Below, piece after piece: positions 36,235-45,340 of a stretch of 64,000 nt of DNA. The notes beneath the pieces were generated by a model. The model searched no databases. It saw only the letters and a program-made list of their open reading frames with translations, and was not told where the DNA came from. The translations under genes were made by a program, and so were the position numbers. Source of the DNA: Microbacterium festucae (GTDB lineage: Bacteria > Actinomycetota > Actinomycetes > Actinomycetales > Microbacteriaceae); the NCBI RefSeq assembly GCF_025421715.1, contig NZ_JAOEFC010000002.1, positions 372,001 to 436,000 of the forward strand, given 5' to 3'. Each line of letters starts with the position of its first letter. Position 1 is the first letter of the stretch.

Positions 36235-37327
36235 GGGTGCCGCCGCCCGCAAGGACGACCACCTGCGCCTGGCCGCCGGCCAGCAGGAGGGTGGTCCGCG
36301 CCGCAACGCCTTCGACGACGTCGCCTTCGTGCACCACGCGCTGGCGGGCATCGACGCGGCCGGGGTCGACCTCGGCGTGGAGGTGGCAGGCGCGCACTGG
36401 CCGCTGCCCTTCTACATCAACGCCATGACCGGCGGCAGCGCGCGCACCGCCCAGGTCAACCGCGACCTCGCCGTCGCCGCCCGCGAGACCGGTGTCGCCA
36501 TCGCGTCGGGCTCGATGAGCGTCGCACTCGACGATCCCGCGGCCCTGCCGTCGTTCCAGGTCATCCGCGACGAGAACCCCGGCGGGTTCGTCATGGCCAA
36601 CATCGGCGTCGAACGCAGCGCCGACGACGCCCGCCGCGCCGTGGCCGCCCTCGGCGCCGATGCCCTGCAGGTGCACCTCAACAGCATGCAGGAGACGGTG
36701 ATGCCCGAAGGCAGCCGCGCCTTCTCGTCGTGGCCCGCGTCGCTGGAGGCGATCCTCGACGCCGCCGAGGTGCCGGTGATCGTCAAGGAGGTCGGCTTCG
36801 GCCTCAGCCGCCGCACCCTGCACACCCTCGCCGCACTCGGCGTCGCCTGGGCCGACGTGTCGGGCACCGGCGGCACCGACTTCGTGCGCGTCGAGAACGA
36901 CCGCCGCGCCGCCGGCGACCTGGACTACCTCGTCGGGTGGGGGCAGTCGGCCGTGGCGAGCCTGATCGACGCCCCGCGCGACCCCGGCGCCTCGCCGGCG
37001 CTGCTGGGCTCGGGCGGCGTGCGCACCCCGCTCGACGTCGCCCGCGCGCTCGCGCTGGGCGCCCGCGGCGTGGGCGTTTCGGGCTCGTTCCTGGCCGTCG
37101 TGCTCGACGGCGGCGCCGAGGCCCTCATCGAACGCATCACCACCTGGCGCGAGCACCTGACGGCCCTGCTGGCCGTGCTCGGCGCCCACGACCCCGCCGC
37201 CCTGCAGGCCTGCGACGTGGTCGTCACCGGCGGCACCGCGCAGTTCGCCGGCGCCCGCGGCATCGACGTCACCCCCCTGGCCCGGCGCTCCGACGCCCTG
37301 CCCCTCCCCGGAAGGAGCCGGTCATGA
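36224..37327 (+). CDS. fni: Isopentenyl-diphosphate delta-isomerase, type 2
   Basis: FMN- and NADPH-dependent isomerase of IPP and DMAPP. The 367-residue barrel carries RKDDHLRLA near the N-terminus, FYINAMTGGSARTAQVN (about residues 65-81), the HLNSMQE substrate segment and the FMN phosphate loop [26 protein letters not shown] lies 5-6 bp before ATG 36224. It overlaps the preceding kinase gene and the HMG-CoA reductase gene. Confidence 0.95.
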   Translation: MSSEGAAARKDDHLRLAAGQQEGGPRRNAFDDVAFVHHALAGIDAAGVDLGVEVAGAHWPLPFYINAMTGGSARTAQVNRDLAVAARETGVAIASGSMSVALDDPAALPSFQVIRDENPGGFVMANIGVERSADDARRAVAALGADALQVHLNSMQETVMPEGSRAFSSWPASLEAILDAAEVPVIVKEVGFGLSRRTLHTLAALGVAWADVSGTGGTDFVRVENDRRAAGDLDYLVGWGQSAVASLIDAPRDPGASPALLGSGGVRTPLDVARALALGARGVGVSGSFLAVVLDGGAEALIERITTWREHLTALLAVLGAHDPAALQACDVVVTGGTAQFAGARGIDVTPLARRSDALPLPGRSRS

Positions 37328-38373
37328 CCGCCGGAACCGTCACCCCCATCCCCACCCGCTGGGTGGGCCCGCTGCACCTCACCGGCGACGTCGTCGGCGC
37401 CCAAGAGGTGCCGCTGGCCACCTACGAGTCGCCGCTGTGGCCCTCGGTCGGGCGCGGCGCGCGAGTCTCGCGCCTGGTGCCCGACGGCATCCGGGTCACC
37501 GTGGTCGACGAGCGGATGACGCGCTCGTCGCTGTTCGTGGCGCAGACCGCCGCCGAGGCCGTGGCCGCCGGACGCGACCTCGAGGCGCGCATCGACGAGC
37601 TCGGCGAGGCGGTGACCGCCCGCAGCCGGCACGCCCGTCTCATCGAGGTGCACACCGAGGTCGTCGGCAACCTGCTGTTCGTGCGGTTCGCACTGACCAC
37701 CGGCGACGCCTCCGGTCACAACATGGTCACCCTCGCCGCCGAAGGCCTCATGGAGCGCGTCCTGACGTGGCATCCCGAGCTGGAGTACGGCTCGATCTCG
37801 GGCAACTACTGCTCCGACAAGAAGGCCACCGCCGTCAACGGCATCCTCGGGCGCGGCCGTTCGGTCATCGCCGAGATCCTCATCCCCGCGGCCCTCGTCG
37901 ACGAGCAGCTGCGCTCGACCGCGGCCCGCATCGTGGAGCTGAACACGCGCAAGAACCTCGTCGGCTCGACCATCGCCGGCGCGCTGCGGTCGGCCAACGC
38001 GCACTACGCCAACATGCTGCTCGCCTTCTACCTGGCCACCGGCCAGGATGCCGCGAACATCGTCGAGGGCTCGCAGGGCATCACCTACGCCGAGGTGCGC
38101 GGCGACGGCGACCTGTACTTCTCGTGCAGCCTGCCCAACCTCATCGTCGGCACGGTCGGCAACGGCAAGGACCTGCCGTTCGTCGACGAGACGCTGGAGC
38201 GCCTCGGCTGCCGCGAGGAGCGCGAGCCCGGCGGCAACGCCCGGCGCCTGGCCGCCCTGATCGCGGCCACCGTGCTGTGCGGCGAACTGTCGCTGCTGGC
38301 CGCCCAGACCAACCCGGGCGAGCTGATGCAATCCCACATGCTGCTGGAGCGGCGGAACGGAGAGACCCGATGA
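37324..38373 (+). CDS. mvaA: Hydroxymethylglutaryl-CoA reductase (class I-like, soluble)
   Basis: Reduces HMG-CoA to mevalonate. The 349 residues lack any membrane domain. EVVGNLLFVRFALTTGDASG and YCSDKKATAVNGILGRGRSV correspond to the conserved catalytic blocks containing Asp and Lys. The C-terminal GELSLLAAQTNPGELMQSHM holds the catalytic His, as in class I enzymes, so NADPH dependence is expected. AAGGAG precedes the ATG, which overlaps the fni stop. Confidence 0.94.
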   Translation: MTAGTVTPIPTRWVGPLHLTGDVVGAQEVPLATYESPLWPSVGRGARVSRLVPDGIRVTVVDERMTRSSLFVAQTAAEAVAAGRDLEARIDELGEAVTARSRHARLIEVHTEVVGNLLFVRFALTTGDASGHNMVTLAAEGLMERVLTWHPELEYGSISGNYCSDKKATAVNGILGRGRSVIAEILIPAALVDEQLRSTAARIVELNTRKNLVGSTIAGALRSANAHYANMLLAFYLATGQDAANIVEGSQGITYAEVRGDGDLYFSCSLPNLIVGTVGNGKDLPFVDETLERLGCREEREPGGNARRLAALIAATVLCGELSLLAAQTNPGELMQSHMLLERRNGETR

Positions 38374-39536
38374 GCGCGGTGCGTGTCGGCATCCACGACC
38401 TCTCGGTCGCCACGGCGGGTCACGTGCTCGCCCTCGATGACCTGGCCGCCTACGACGGCACCGACCCGGCGAAGTACCGGGTCGGCCTCGGGCAGGAACA
38501 GATGAGCGTCCCGGGCCCCGACGAGGACATCGTCACCATGGGCGCCGCCGCCGCGCTGCCCATCCTGCACACGCACGGTGCCGACGGCATCCGCACGCTC
38601 TTCTTCGCCACCGAGTCGGGCGTCGACCAGTCCAAGTCGGCGGGCGTGTTCGTGCACGAGCTGCTGGGTCTGCCGGCCACCTGCCGCGTCGTAGAGCTCA
38701 AGCAGGCGTGCTACTCGGCGACGGCGGCCCTGCAGGCCGCCGCCGGCCTCGTGGCCCGCAACCCCGCCGAGAAGGTGCTCGTCATCGCCAGCGACGTGGC
38801 CCGCTACGAGCTCGACTCCGCCGCCGAGGCCACCCAGGGCGCCGGCGCCGTGGCGATGCTCGTCACCGCCGACCCCGCCCTCGCGGAGATCGAGCCGGTC
38901 AGCGGCGTGCACACCGCCGACGTCGACGACTTCTGGCGCCCGAACGACAGCGTCAACGCCGTCGTCGACGGCAAGCTCTCGATCGTGGCCTACCTCGACG
39001 GGGTCATCGGCGCGTGGGAGGACTTCCGGGCCCGTGGCGGGGCGCCGCTGGGCGAGATCGACCGGTTCTGCCACCACCAGCCCTTCACCCGCATGGCCGT
39101 TAAGGCGCACCGGCGCCTCGCCGAGCACGAGGGCGTCGCACTCGACGAGGAGCTGCTGGCGGTGACCACGGGCTACAACCGCCGCATCGGCAACTCGTAC
39201 ACCGCCTCGCTCTACCTGGCGCTGGCCGCCCTCATCGACGCCGACGACGACCTCGCCGGGCGCCGCATCGGCATGTTCAGCTACGGGTCGGGGTCGGTCA
39301 CCGAGCTGTTCACCCTCGTCGTGCAGCCGGGCTACCGCGCGCACACCCGCGGCGCCGAGACCGAGCGCGCCCTCGCGGCGCGCACGCCCCTCGACATCGC
39401 CCGCTACCGCGAGCTGCACGCCGCGACTCACCTCGACAGCCACGCCGATCTGCAGACCGCGCACGAGTCGTCGGGGCCGTTCCGCTTCACCGGCCTCACC
39501 GGCCGCGCCCGCCGCTACGCACGTACCGACGCCTGA
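38370..39536 (+). CDS. mvaS: Hydroxymethylglutaryl-CoA synthase
   Basis: Condenses acetyl-CoA with acetoacetyl-CoA to HMG-CoA, the entry step of the pathway, although its gene is last. The 388 residues show the nucleophile Cys in VVELKQACYSATAALQAA (about residues 106-123), the His of RFCHHQPFTRMAVKAH (about residues 231-246) and the C-terminal FSYGSGSVTELFTL. No acetoacetyl-CoA thiolase is in the cluster. It is followed by a bidirectional hairpin. Confidence 0.95.
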   Translation: MSAVRVGIHDLSVATAGHVLALDDLAAYDGTDPAKYRVGLGQEQMSVPGPDEDIVTMGAAAALPILHTHGADGIRTLFFATESGVDQSKSAGVFVHELLGLPATCRVVELKQACYSATAALQAAAGLVARNPAEKVLVIASDVARYELDSAAEATQGAGAVAMLVTADPALAEIEPVSGVHTADVDDFWRPNDSVNAVVDGKLSIVAYLDGVIGAWEDFRARGGAPLGEIDRFCHHQPFTRMAVKAHRRLAEHEGVALDEELLAVTTGYNRRIGNSYTASLYLALAALIDADDDLAGRRIGMFSYGSGSVTELFTLVVQPGYRAHTRGAETERALAARTPLDIARYRELHAATHLDSHADLQTAHESSGPFRFTGLTGRARRYARTDA

Positions 39537-39549
39537 CCGCTCTGCCTCG

Positions 39550-39581
39550 CTCGCGCAAGATGGCGCACCATCTCGCGCGAG
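39550..39581. terminator. Bidirectional hairpin between mvaS and the MBL-Rieske gene
   Basis: Arms 39550-39563 and 39568-39581 pair over 14 positions with one mismatch around a 4-base loop (outer stem CTCGCGC/GCGCGAG). It lies between two convergent genes, so it can serve both. Confidence 0.6.
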
Positions 39582-39630
39582 ACGGGCGCGCAGCTGCGCC
39601 GCGCTGCGCTGAACGCGGGTGCAGCGGGGC

Positions 39631-41211
39631 TCAGGCGGAGGCGGCGGGGGCGCCGGTCTCGATGATCGCGCCCTCACCGGCGCGGGTGGCTCGGATCGGG
39701 TGACCGGGGCTGGTGAGGCACTTGCCGGTGGCGAGGTCCCACTTCCAGTCGTGCAGCGCGCACGTGAGCACGCCGTCCTCGATCTTGCCGGTCTTGGTGA
39801 GGTCGGCGCGCAGATGCGGGCAGCGGCGCTGCACGGTCCAGTCGCCGATCTCGGCATCCTCGGTCTGGTCGGACTGCTCGGCGTACCAGTTCTCGACGTA
39901 CTCGATGCGGTCGCGCGAGAGGCACTTCAGGAACGTGGTGAGGAACTCGTTGAACTTGCCCGAGCGGCCCACCTCGAACTGCATCGACAGGAAGATCGAG
40001 TTCGACCAGTCGATCTCGTGGTCGGCGATGTTCGTCGAGACGAGGTCGGCGGGGATCGTGTACCAGTAGATGCACTCCTCCCCCGCGTACTCGCGCACCT
40101 TGGCCTTGGGGAAGTCGACGACCATGTCGAGCTCGCCGATGCGGAAGCGCACGTTGCCGCCCACCCCGTTGCGGATGGTGCGGGCCCGGCGCAGCAGCGG
40201 CTCCCACCACTCCTTGATCGCGGCGAGGATCTCCTCCGGGGGCAGCACCGGCGCCCGCGAGATCACCTCGGCCTGCACCTCGGCCTGCCGACTGTCGCGC
40301 TGCTCGGCCAGATAGGCCCACTTGTCACCGAAGATGCGGGCGATCTCGGCATCCGTGTAGAGGGTCTGGGTGATCTCGATCTCGCCGCCGGCGAGGTCGA
40401 TCTGCGTGCCCGGCACGAACAGGTAGCCCTTCTGGTCGGGGCTCTCGGCGGCCATGTGCTCGAGGAACTGCGCCTGATCGGTGAAGATCGAGTCGTCTTC
40501 CAGCCCCCAGCCGTTGAAGCGGAAGAGGTCTTCGCGCAGGAACATCGGCGGGCCGGCCATCGGGAACACGTGCGGGGCCTGCACCTTGTCGATGTAGTAC
40601 ATCGCGCGCTTGTTCTGCGCGTCGCGCTTGAGCTGGGCGAAGTTCTGCTTCGCGTCCTGCGGCAGGTCGTAGACCATCGGCCACCAGATGGCGCCGGACA
40701 CCTGCGTGAAGTACGCGTCGGGCGCCGAGAACGACAGCAGCTTCTCGAGGTCGAGCGGATGCGAGTCGTTCTGGTTGAGGACGGATGCCGTGCCGTCGTC
40801 GACCGACAGCGAGGAGTCGCCGATCGGTCCGTCGCTGGGCGCGCGCAGCGGGGTCACCATGACGCTCACCCCGCCGAGGTCGAGGGGCACGCCCGCCTGC
40901 GTGTAGACGATGTTCTCGTAGCCGAGCCGGCGCAGGTCCTGCTCGAGGTCGTCGGTGGGGTACTCGGGCAGCAGCACCGGGATGTCGGCGCGCACGTGGC
41001 GGCGCAGCAACGCCGGGTCGAAGTGGTCGCGGTGGCGGTGCGAGATGTAGAGGTAGTCCGCGGCGCCGAAACGCTCCCAGTCGAGGGAGCGGTTGTCGGG
41101 GAAGGGGAACCAGGAGCCGAAGAAGCTCGGTCCGACGACCGGGTCGCAGAGGATGCTGCCGCCCGCCGTCTCGATGAACATCCCCGCGTGGCCCAAGCCC
41201 GTGATCCGCAT
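39631..41211 (-). CDS. Metallo-beta-lactamase-fold protein with C-terminal Rieske [2Fe-2S] domain (CMAH-like)
   Basis: A 526-residue two-domain protein. The N-terminal half is an MBL fold with the metal site HRHRDHFD (58-65). The C-terminal domain is a Rieske ferredoxin with ligands in CPHLRAD (Cys 464, His 466) and CALHDW (Cys 484, His 487). MBL plus Rieske is the combination found in CMP-N-acetylneuraminate hydroxylase, though the order differs from the vertebrate enzyme as I know it. It is probably a redox enzyme or oxygenase of unknown substrate; sialic acid genes are not nearby. AGGAGG lies 5 bp before ATG and a TAGACT -10 further upstream, so it is a single-gene unit. Confidence 0.8.
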   Translation of the reverse strand: MRITGLGHAGMFIETAGGSILCDPVVGPSFFGSWFPFPDNRSLDWERFGAADYLYISHRHRDHFDPALLRRHVRADIPVLLPEYPTDDLEQDLRRLGYENIVYTQAGVPLDLGGVSVMVTPLRAPSDGPIGDSSLSVDDGTASVLNQNDSHPLDLEKLLSFSAPDAYFTQVSGAIWWPMVYDLPQDAKQNFAQLKRDAQNKRAMYYIDKVQAPHVFPMAGPPMFLREDLFRFNGWGLEDDSIFTDQAQFLEHMAAESPDQKGYLFVPGTQIDLAGGEIEITQTLYTDAEIARIFGDKWAYLAEQRDSRQAEVQAEVISRAPVLPPEEILAAIKEWWEPLLRRARTIRNGVGGNVRFRIGELDMVVDFPKAKVREYAGEECIYWYTIPADLVSTNIADHEIDWSNSIFLSMQFEVGRSGKFNEFLTTFLKCLSRDRIEYVENWYAEQSDQTEDAEIGDWTVQRRCPHLRADLTKTGKIEDGVLTCALHDWKWDLATGKCLTSPGHPIRATRAGEGAIIETGAPAASA

Positions 41212-41235
41212 GAAAACCTCCTGTCGAGCCCGACG

Positions 41236-41241
41236 AGTCTA
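41236..41241 (-). promoter_or_regulatory. -10 element of the MBL-Rieske gene
   Basis: TAGACT on the minus strand, 24 bp before the ATG, followed by a strong ACAGGAGGT ribosome site. This contrasts with the leaderless genes of the window. Confidence 0.45.
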
Positions 41242-41300
41242 CGCGAGGGGTCCCGGCAGTCCGCCGTGACGGGCCGCACGCCCCGCAGCGCGGGCGGGCG

Positions 41301-44216
41301 TCAGCCGAGGAGCTCGCGGATGTCGTCGGCGCTGAGGGCCGCCGAGAACGCGCCGTCGGCGTCGAGCACCGCGCTGAACAGCCGCGCCTTGCGCTGCTGG
41401 AGCTCCCGCACCTTCTCTTCGATGGTGCCCGACGCGATCAGCCGGTACACGGTGACGGGCCGAGTCTGCCCGATGCGGTGCGTGCGGTCGACGGCCTGCT
41501 GCTCGGCAGCCGGGTTCCACCACGGGTCGAGGAGGAACACGTAGTCGGCCTCGGTGAGGGTGAGGCCGACGCCTCCCGCCTTGAGGCTGATGAGGAACAC
41601 CGGGTCGTCGCCGGAGCGGAACCGCTCGATGACCTCGGGGCGGCGCGCGGTCGAACCGTCGAGGCGCACCACCCCCATGCCGTGGGTGCGCAGATCCTGC
41701 TCGACGATGTCGAGGTAGGAGGTGAACTGGCTGAACACCAGGGCGCGGTGCCCCTCGGCGGCCAGCTCGGTGAGGCGGTCGCGCAGCGCGTCGAGCTTGC
41801 TGGAGCCGAGGCCGGGGCCGCCGGCATCCACCAGCGCCGGCGCGAGGGCCAGCATCCGCAGCAGCGTCAGCGAGCGGAAGACGATGAACCGGTGACTGTC
41901 GAGATCGTCGAGCAGTCCCAGCACCTTGCGCCGCTCGCGCTGCAGCACCCGCTCGTACACGGCGCGGTGGCCGCTGCTGAGCTCGACACGCAGGTCCTGC
42001 TCCTGCCGCGGCGGCAGGTCGGCGGCCACCAGGTCTTTCGTGCGGCGCAGCAGGAACGGGCGGATGCGGCGGCGCAGCCTCGACAGCCGGCGTTCCCGGA
42101 ACGGCCCGCCCTCGGCGTTCTCGGGCACCTTGCCGTGCTCGATGGGCTTGACGTACTCGTCGCGGAACCGCCGTGCCGACGGGAACAGCCCCGGGCAGGT
42201 GAGGGCGAGGATCGCCCACAGGTCGGTGAGGCTGTTCTCCAGCGGGGTGCCGGTGACGGCGAACACCGCGCGCGCCCGCAGCGCCTGCGCCGCGCGGTGC
42301 ACGCGGGTGCGCGGGTTCTTCACCGCCTGGGCCTCGTCGAGCACGACCACCGACCACGCGCGGGCGGCGAAGGCCGCCTCGTCGAGGCGCAGCACCGCGT
42401 AGGAGGTCACGACCACATCGACGTCGAGGTCGGCGGGGCGGTGCCCGGTGGCGCCGACGATCTGCACGCGCAGGCCGGGGGCGTGACGGGCGGCCTCGTC
42501 GCGCCAGGCCGACAGCACCGAGGTGGGGGCCACCACGAGCGCGGGGGCGGTCTCGCCGGCGTCGCGGACGTGCTGCAGCAGCGTCAGCACCTGCACGGTC
42601 TTGCCGAGCCCCATGTCGTCGGCCAGCACGCCGCCCAGTCCCGCCTGCCACAGCGTCGCCAGGCGGCGGAACCCGTCGACCTGGTAGGGGCGCAGCGTCG
42701 CGGTGATGCCCGCGGGAACAGCCGGGGGCGCCGCGCCGGTGCCGCCGGGTGCGCTGGAAAGCGCGGCGGCCGCCTCCCGCCATGCGACGGCCGGCGCAGC
42801 CTGGTCGGCGAGGTCTTCGAAGTCCTCCCAGAACTCGACGTGGTGCCGGCTGATGCGGGGGCCGGCCTCCCACTCGACGAGGTCCCGGGAGTCGTCGATG
42901 AGCTCCCGCAGCCGGTCGAGTGCCGCGTGCGCCAGCGAGAAGTAGGCGCCGTCGGAGAGCAGGATCTTCTTCCGCCGCTGCGCGAGCGCGGTGAACAGCG
43001 GCGTGAACGGGATGCGGCGGCCGTCGACTTCGACGATGACGCCCAGGTCGAACCAGTCGGCGTCGGTGGTCTCCACCGTCGTCACGGTGATGCGCGGGTC
43101 GCCGGTGAGCTCGCGATAGTCGCGTCGGATGCCGGACAGCTCGATGCGCGCGCCGTCGATCTCGCCGACGGTGGGGAGCACCCGGGTGGTGAACTCGGCC
43201 GCGGCGACGCCGGTGAGCCGGCCCGCCGGCGCGAACGGCTCATCGATCGCGCTCTCCCAGGCATGTTCGAGCGCGGTGCGCAGCATCCGGCGGTCGTCGT
43301 CGGTCTCGGCATCGGTGCTGAGCGCCACCCGTCCGGTGCCGGGCACCTGCCACGAGAACGCGTAGTCGAGCACGTCGCGCGGCTGCTGGTCGACCGCGAG
43401 CACGAGCGCGGTGCGCGCCGGCGGCGGCAGCCGCACCCCGCGGGCGGGGGCGAGGGCCGCCTCGCGCACGAGGCGCGGGTACGCGTCGCGGTAGAAGTCG
43501 TCGACGTCGTCGCGCGGGATGGTGAGCGCCCCGGCCAGCAGGGTGCGCACGGCGTCGCCGAGGGTCGCCGGGGCCAGCCGCACGTGCAGCGACTCCCCCT
43601 CCCGGTCGACGGTGTAGACCCCGACGTGCCCGATGGGCCGGGCCAGGCCCGCCGGCGATCCCCCGTCGATGCGCACGCTCGCCGAGAGGCGCAGCGCCCC
43701 GGCGGGCGCCTCCACCGGCACGGTGACCTCGGCGGCTCCCCCGAGGGTGACGCGCTGATCGGGGCGGGTGGACACGAGCGGGATGCCGAGGGCCGCGGCG
43801 GCTCGCAGGTGCGGCCAGAGCAGCTCCGAGTCGACGCCGTCGAGGGTGAGCCAGTCGGAGTCGCCGAAGCCGCCGAACACGCGCACGTCGTGGGCGATGC
43901 CGTAGAGGGTCGTGAACCAGCGCAGGCGCGCCGGGTCGGTGCGCCAGGCGCCGCGGCGCAGCGACTCCCACGTAGCGTCGGACTGCACCCACTCCCCGCT
44001 GGCGGCGCTGCGGCCGAGGGGGCGCACGGCCAGGCGCAGGTCGGCGGAGCCGGTGGCCACGCTGCGCGCGGTGGCGGGCTGGATGCGACGGGGCCCCCAG
44101 TGCGCGTCGTCGCCGCCCTCGCGCTGTCGCAGCTGCACGCCGAGCGCGAGAGGCTCGCCGTCGCCGGCCGGGGCGGCCAGCAGTGCGCGCCAGGAGGAGG
44201 TGCGATCAGCCGTCAC
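41301..44216 (-). CDS. SNF2/Rad54-family DEAD/DEAH-box helicase
   Basis: Double-stranded DNA translocase of the SWI2/SNF2 family. The 971 residues consist of a long N-terminal region (about 1-480) without motifs I can name, then the ATPase core: Walker A in LADDMGLGKTVQVL, Walker B box VVLDEAQAVKNP, and the second RecA domain with FSQFTSYLDI, SLKAGGVGLTLTEADYV and the arginine-finger motif DRTHRIGQTRPVTV. It ends soon after the core. A role in repair or transcription remodelling is inferred from the family. GTG 44216 was selected; it follows nusB after 44 bp. Confidence 0.9.
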   Translation of the reverse strand: MTADRTSSWRALLAAPAGDGEPLALGVQLRQREGGDDAHWGPRRIQPATARSVATGSADLRLAVRPLGRSAASGEWVQSDATWESLRRGAWRTDPARLRWFTTLYGIAHDVRVFGGFGDSDWLTLDGVDSELLWPHLRAAAALGIPLVSTRPDQRVTLGGAAEVTVPVEAPAGALRLSASVRIDGGSPAGLARPIGHVGVYTVDREGESLHVRLAPATLGDAVRTLLAGALTIPRDDVDDFYRDAYPRLVREAALAPARGVRLPPPARTALVLAVDQQPRDVLDYAFSWQVPGTGRVALSTDAETDDDRRMLRTALEHAWESAIDEPFAPAGRLTGVAAAEFTTRVLPTVGEIDGARIELSGIRRDYRELTGDPRITVTTVETTDADWFDLGVIVEVDGRRIPFTPLFTALAQRRKKILLSDGAYFSLAHAALDRLRELIDDSRDLVEWEAGPRISRHHVEFWEDFEDLADQAAPAVAWREAAAALSSAPGGTGAAPPAVPAGITATLRPYQVDGFRRLATLWQAGLGGVLADDMGLGKTVQVLTLLQHVRDAGETAPALVVAPTSVLSAWRDEAARHAPGLRVQIVGATGHRPADLDVDVVVTSYAVLRLDEAAFAARAWSVVVLDEAQAVKNPRTRVHRAAQALRARAVFAVTGTPLENSLTDLWAILALTCPGLFPSARRFRDEYVKPIEHGKVPENAEGGPFRERRLSRLRRRIRPFLLRRTKDLVAADLPPRQEQDLRVELSSGHRAVYERVLQRERRKVLGLLDDLDSHRFIVFRSLTLLRMLALAPALVDAGGPGLGSSKLDALRDRLTELAAEGHRALVFSQFTSYLDIVEQDLRTHGMGVVRLDGSTARRPEVIERFRSGDDPVFLISLKAGGVGLTLTEADYVFLLDPWWNPAAEQQAVDRTHRIGQTRPVTVYRLIASGTIEEKVRELQQRKARLFSAVLDADGAFSAALSADDIRELLG

Positions 44217-44260
44217 GGCTTCGATCCTGCCCGCAGGTTCCGACGTCGGCGTCGCCGACG

Positions 44261-44671
44261 TCAGCTGGAGCGGGCGATGCGGGCCAGGACGCCGTGGATG
44301 AACGAGCCCGACTCGTCGGTGGAGAACTCCTTGGCGAGCTCCACCGCCTCGTCGATGGCGACCGCGGTGGGCACCTGCTCGTTGTGGAGGATCTCCCAGA
44401 CGCCGATGCGGAGGATGGCGCGGTCGACGGCCGGCATCCGCTCGATCTTCCAGTCGCGCGCGTGCGTGACGATCTGCTCGTCGATCTCGTCGCGGGTGTC
44501 GATGACACCGTCGACGATCTCGCGGGCGTACAGCCACGAGGCCTCGCGGGCCGGTTCGCTGGCGGCGCGCTTGGCTTCGGCGGCGAGCGTCACGGCGAGG
44601 TCATCGCCGCGCACGTCGCTCTGGAAGAGGATGTCGAGGGCGCGCTTGCGCGCTTTGGAGCGGGCGCTCAT
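44261..44671 (-). CDS. nusB: Transcription antitermination factor NusB
   Basis: Binds boxA RNA together with S10 in rRNA antitermination complexes. The 136-residue all-alpha protein begins SARSKARKRALDILFQSDV, with DAVELAKEFSTDESGSFIHGVL near the C-terminus split by the usual SG turn. It is 18 bp downstream of efp, the standard actinobacterial arrangement. Confidence 0.95.
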   Translation of the reverse strand: MSARSKARKRALDILFQSDVRGDDLAVTLAAEAKRAASEPAREASWLYAREIVDGVIDTRDEIDEQIVTHARDWKIERMPAVDRAILRIGVWEILHNEQVPTAVAIDEAVELAKEFSTDESGSFIHGVLARIARSS

Positions 44672-44689
44672 AGGATCCGGCGCCCCGCG

Positions 44690-45250
44690 TCAGTTGACGC
44701 GGCCGAGGTAGTCGCCCGTGCGGGTGTCGACCTTGACCTTGGTGCCGGTCTCGAGGAATAGGGGCACCTGGATCTCGTAGCCGGTCTCGACGGTGGCCGA
44801 CTTCGTGCCCGCCGACGAGCGGTCGCCCTGCAGGCCGGGCTCGGTGTAGGTGATCTCGAGCACGACGGAGGCGGGCATCTCGACGTAGAGCGGGTTGCCG
44901 TTGTTGAGCGCGATCTGCACCTGCTGGTTCTCGAGCAGGAAGTTCGCCGCGTCGCCCACGGTGGCGGCGCCGACCGTGATCTGGTCGTAGTCGGCCACAT
45001 CCATGAAGACGAAGCCGTCGCCGTCGTTGTACAGGTAGGTGAAGTCGCGACGGTCGACGTTCTCGGTCTCGATCTTCGCGCCGGCGTTGAACGTCTTGTC
45101 GACGACCTTGCCGCTGAGGACGTTCTTCAGCTTGGTGCGCACGAACGCGCCGCCCTTGCCGGGCTTCACGTGCTGGAACTCCACGACGCTCCAGAGCTGT
45201 CCGTCGATGTTGAGGACGACGCCGTTCTTGATGTCTGCGGTGGATGCCAT
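44690..45250 (-). CDS. efp: Elongation factor P
   Basis: Relieves ribosome stalling at polyproline. The 186-residue three-domain beta-barrel protein has the loop [16 protein letters not shown] (about residues 29-44), whose Lys is the modification position in some bacteria, and the C-terminal signature [21 protein letters not shown] promoter with TAGAAT lies about 70 bp upstream. It is co-transcribed with nusB. Confidence 0.96.
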   Translation of the reverse strand: MASTADIKNGVVLNIDGQLWSVVEFQHVKPGKGGAFVRTKLKNVLSGKVVDKTFNAGAKIETENVDRRDFTYLYNDGDGFVFMDVADYDQITVGAATVGDAANFLLENQQVQIALNNGNPLYVEMPASVVLEITYTEPGLQGDRSSAGTKSATVETGYEIQVPLFLETGTKVKVDTRTGDYLGRVN

Positions 45251-45321
45251 GAGTGTGGAGTTTCCGTTCGTCTGGGGTGCGGAGCGCGGCGCCGACAGCG
45301 TCCAGCGCGGGCCGACAGTCG

Positions 45322-45327
45322 ATTCTA
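45322..45327 (-). promoter_or_regulatory. -10 element of efp
   Basis: TAGAAT on the minus strand, 71 bp before the efp ATG and 13 bp after the aroQ stop, providing a separate promoter for efp-nusB. Confidence 0.45.
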
Positions 45328-45340
45328 CGTGATGAGGGTC

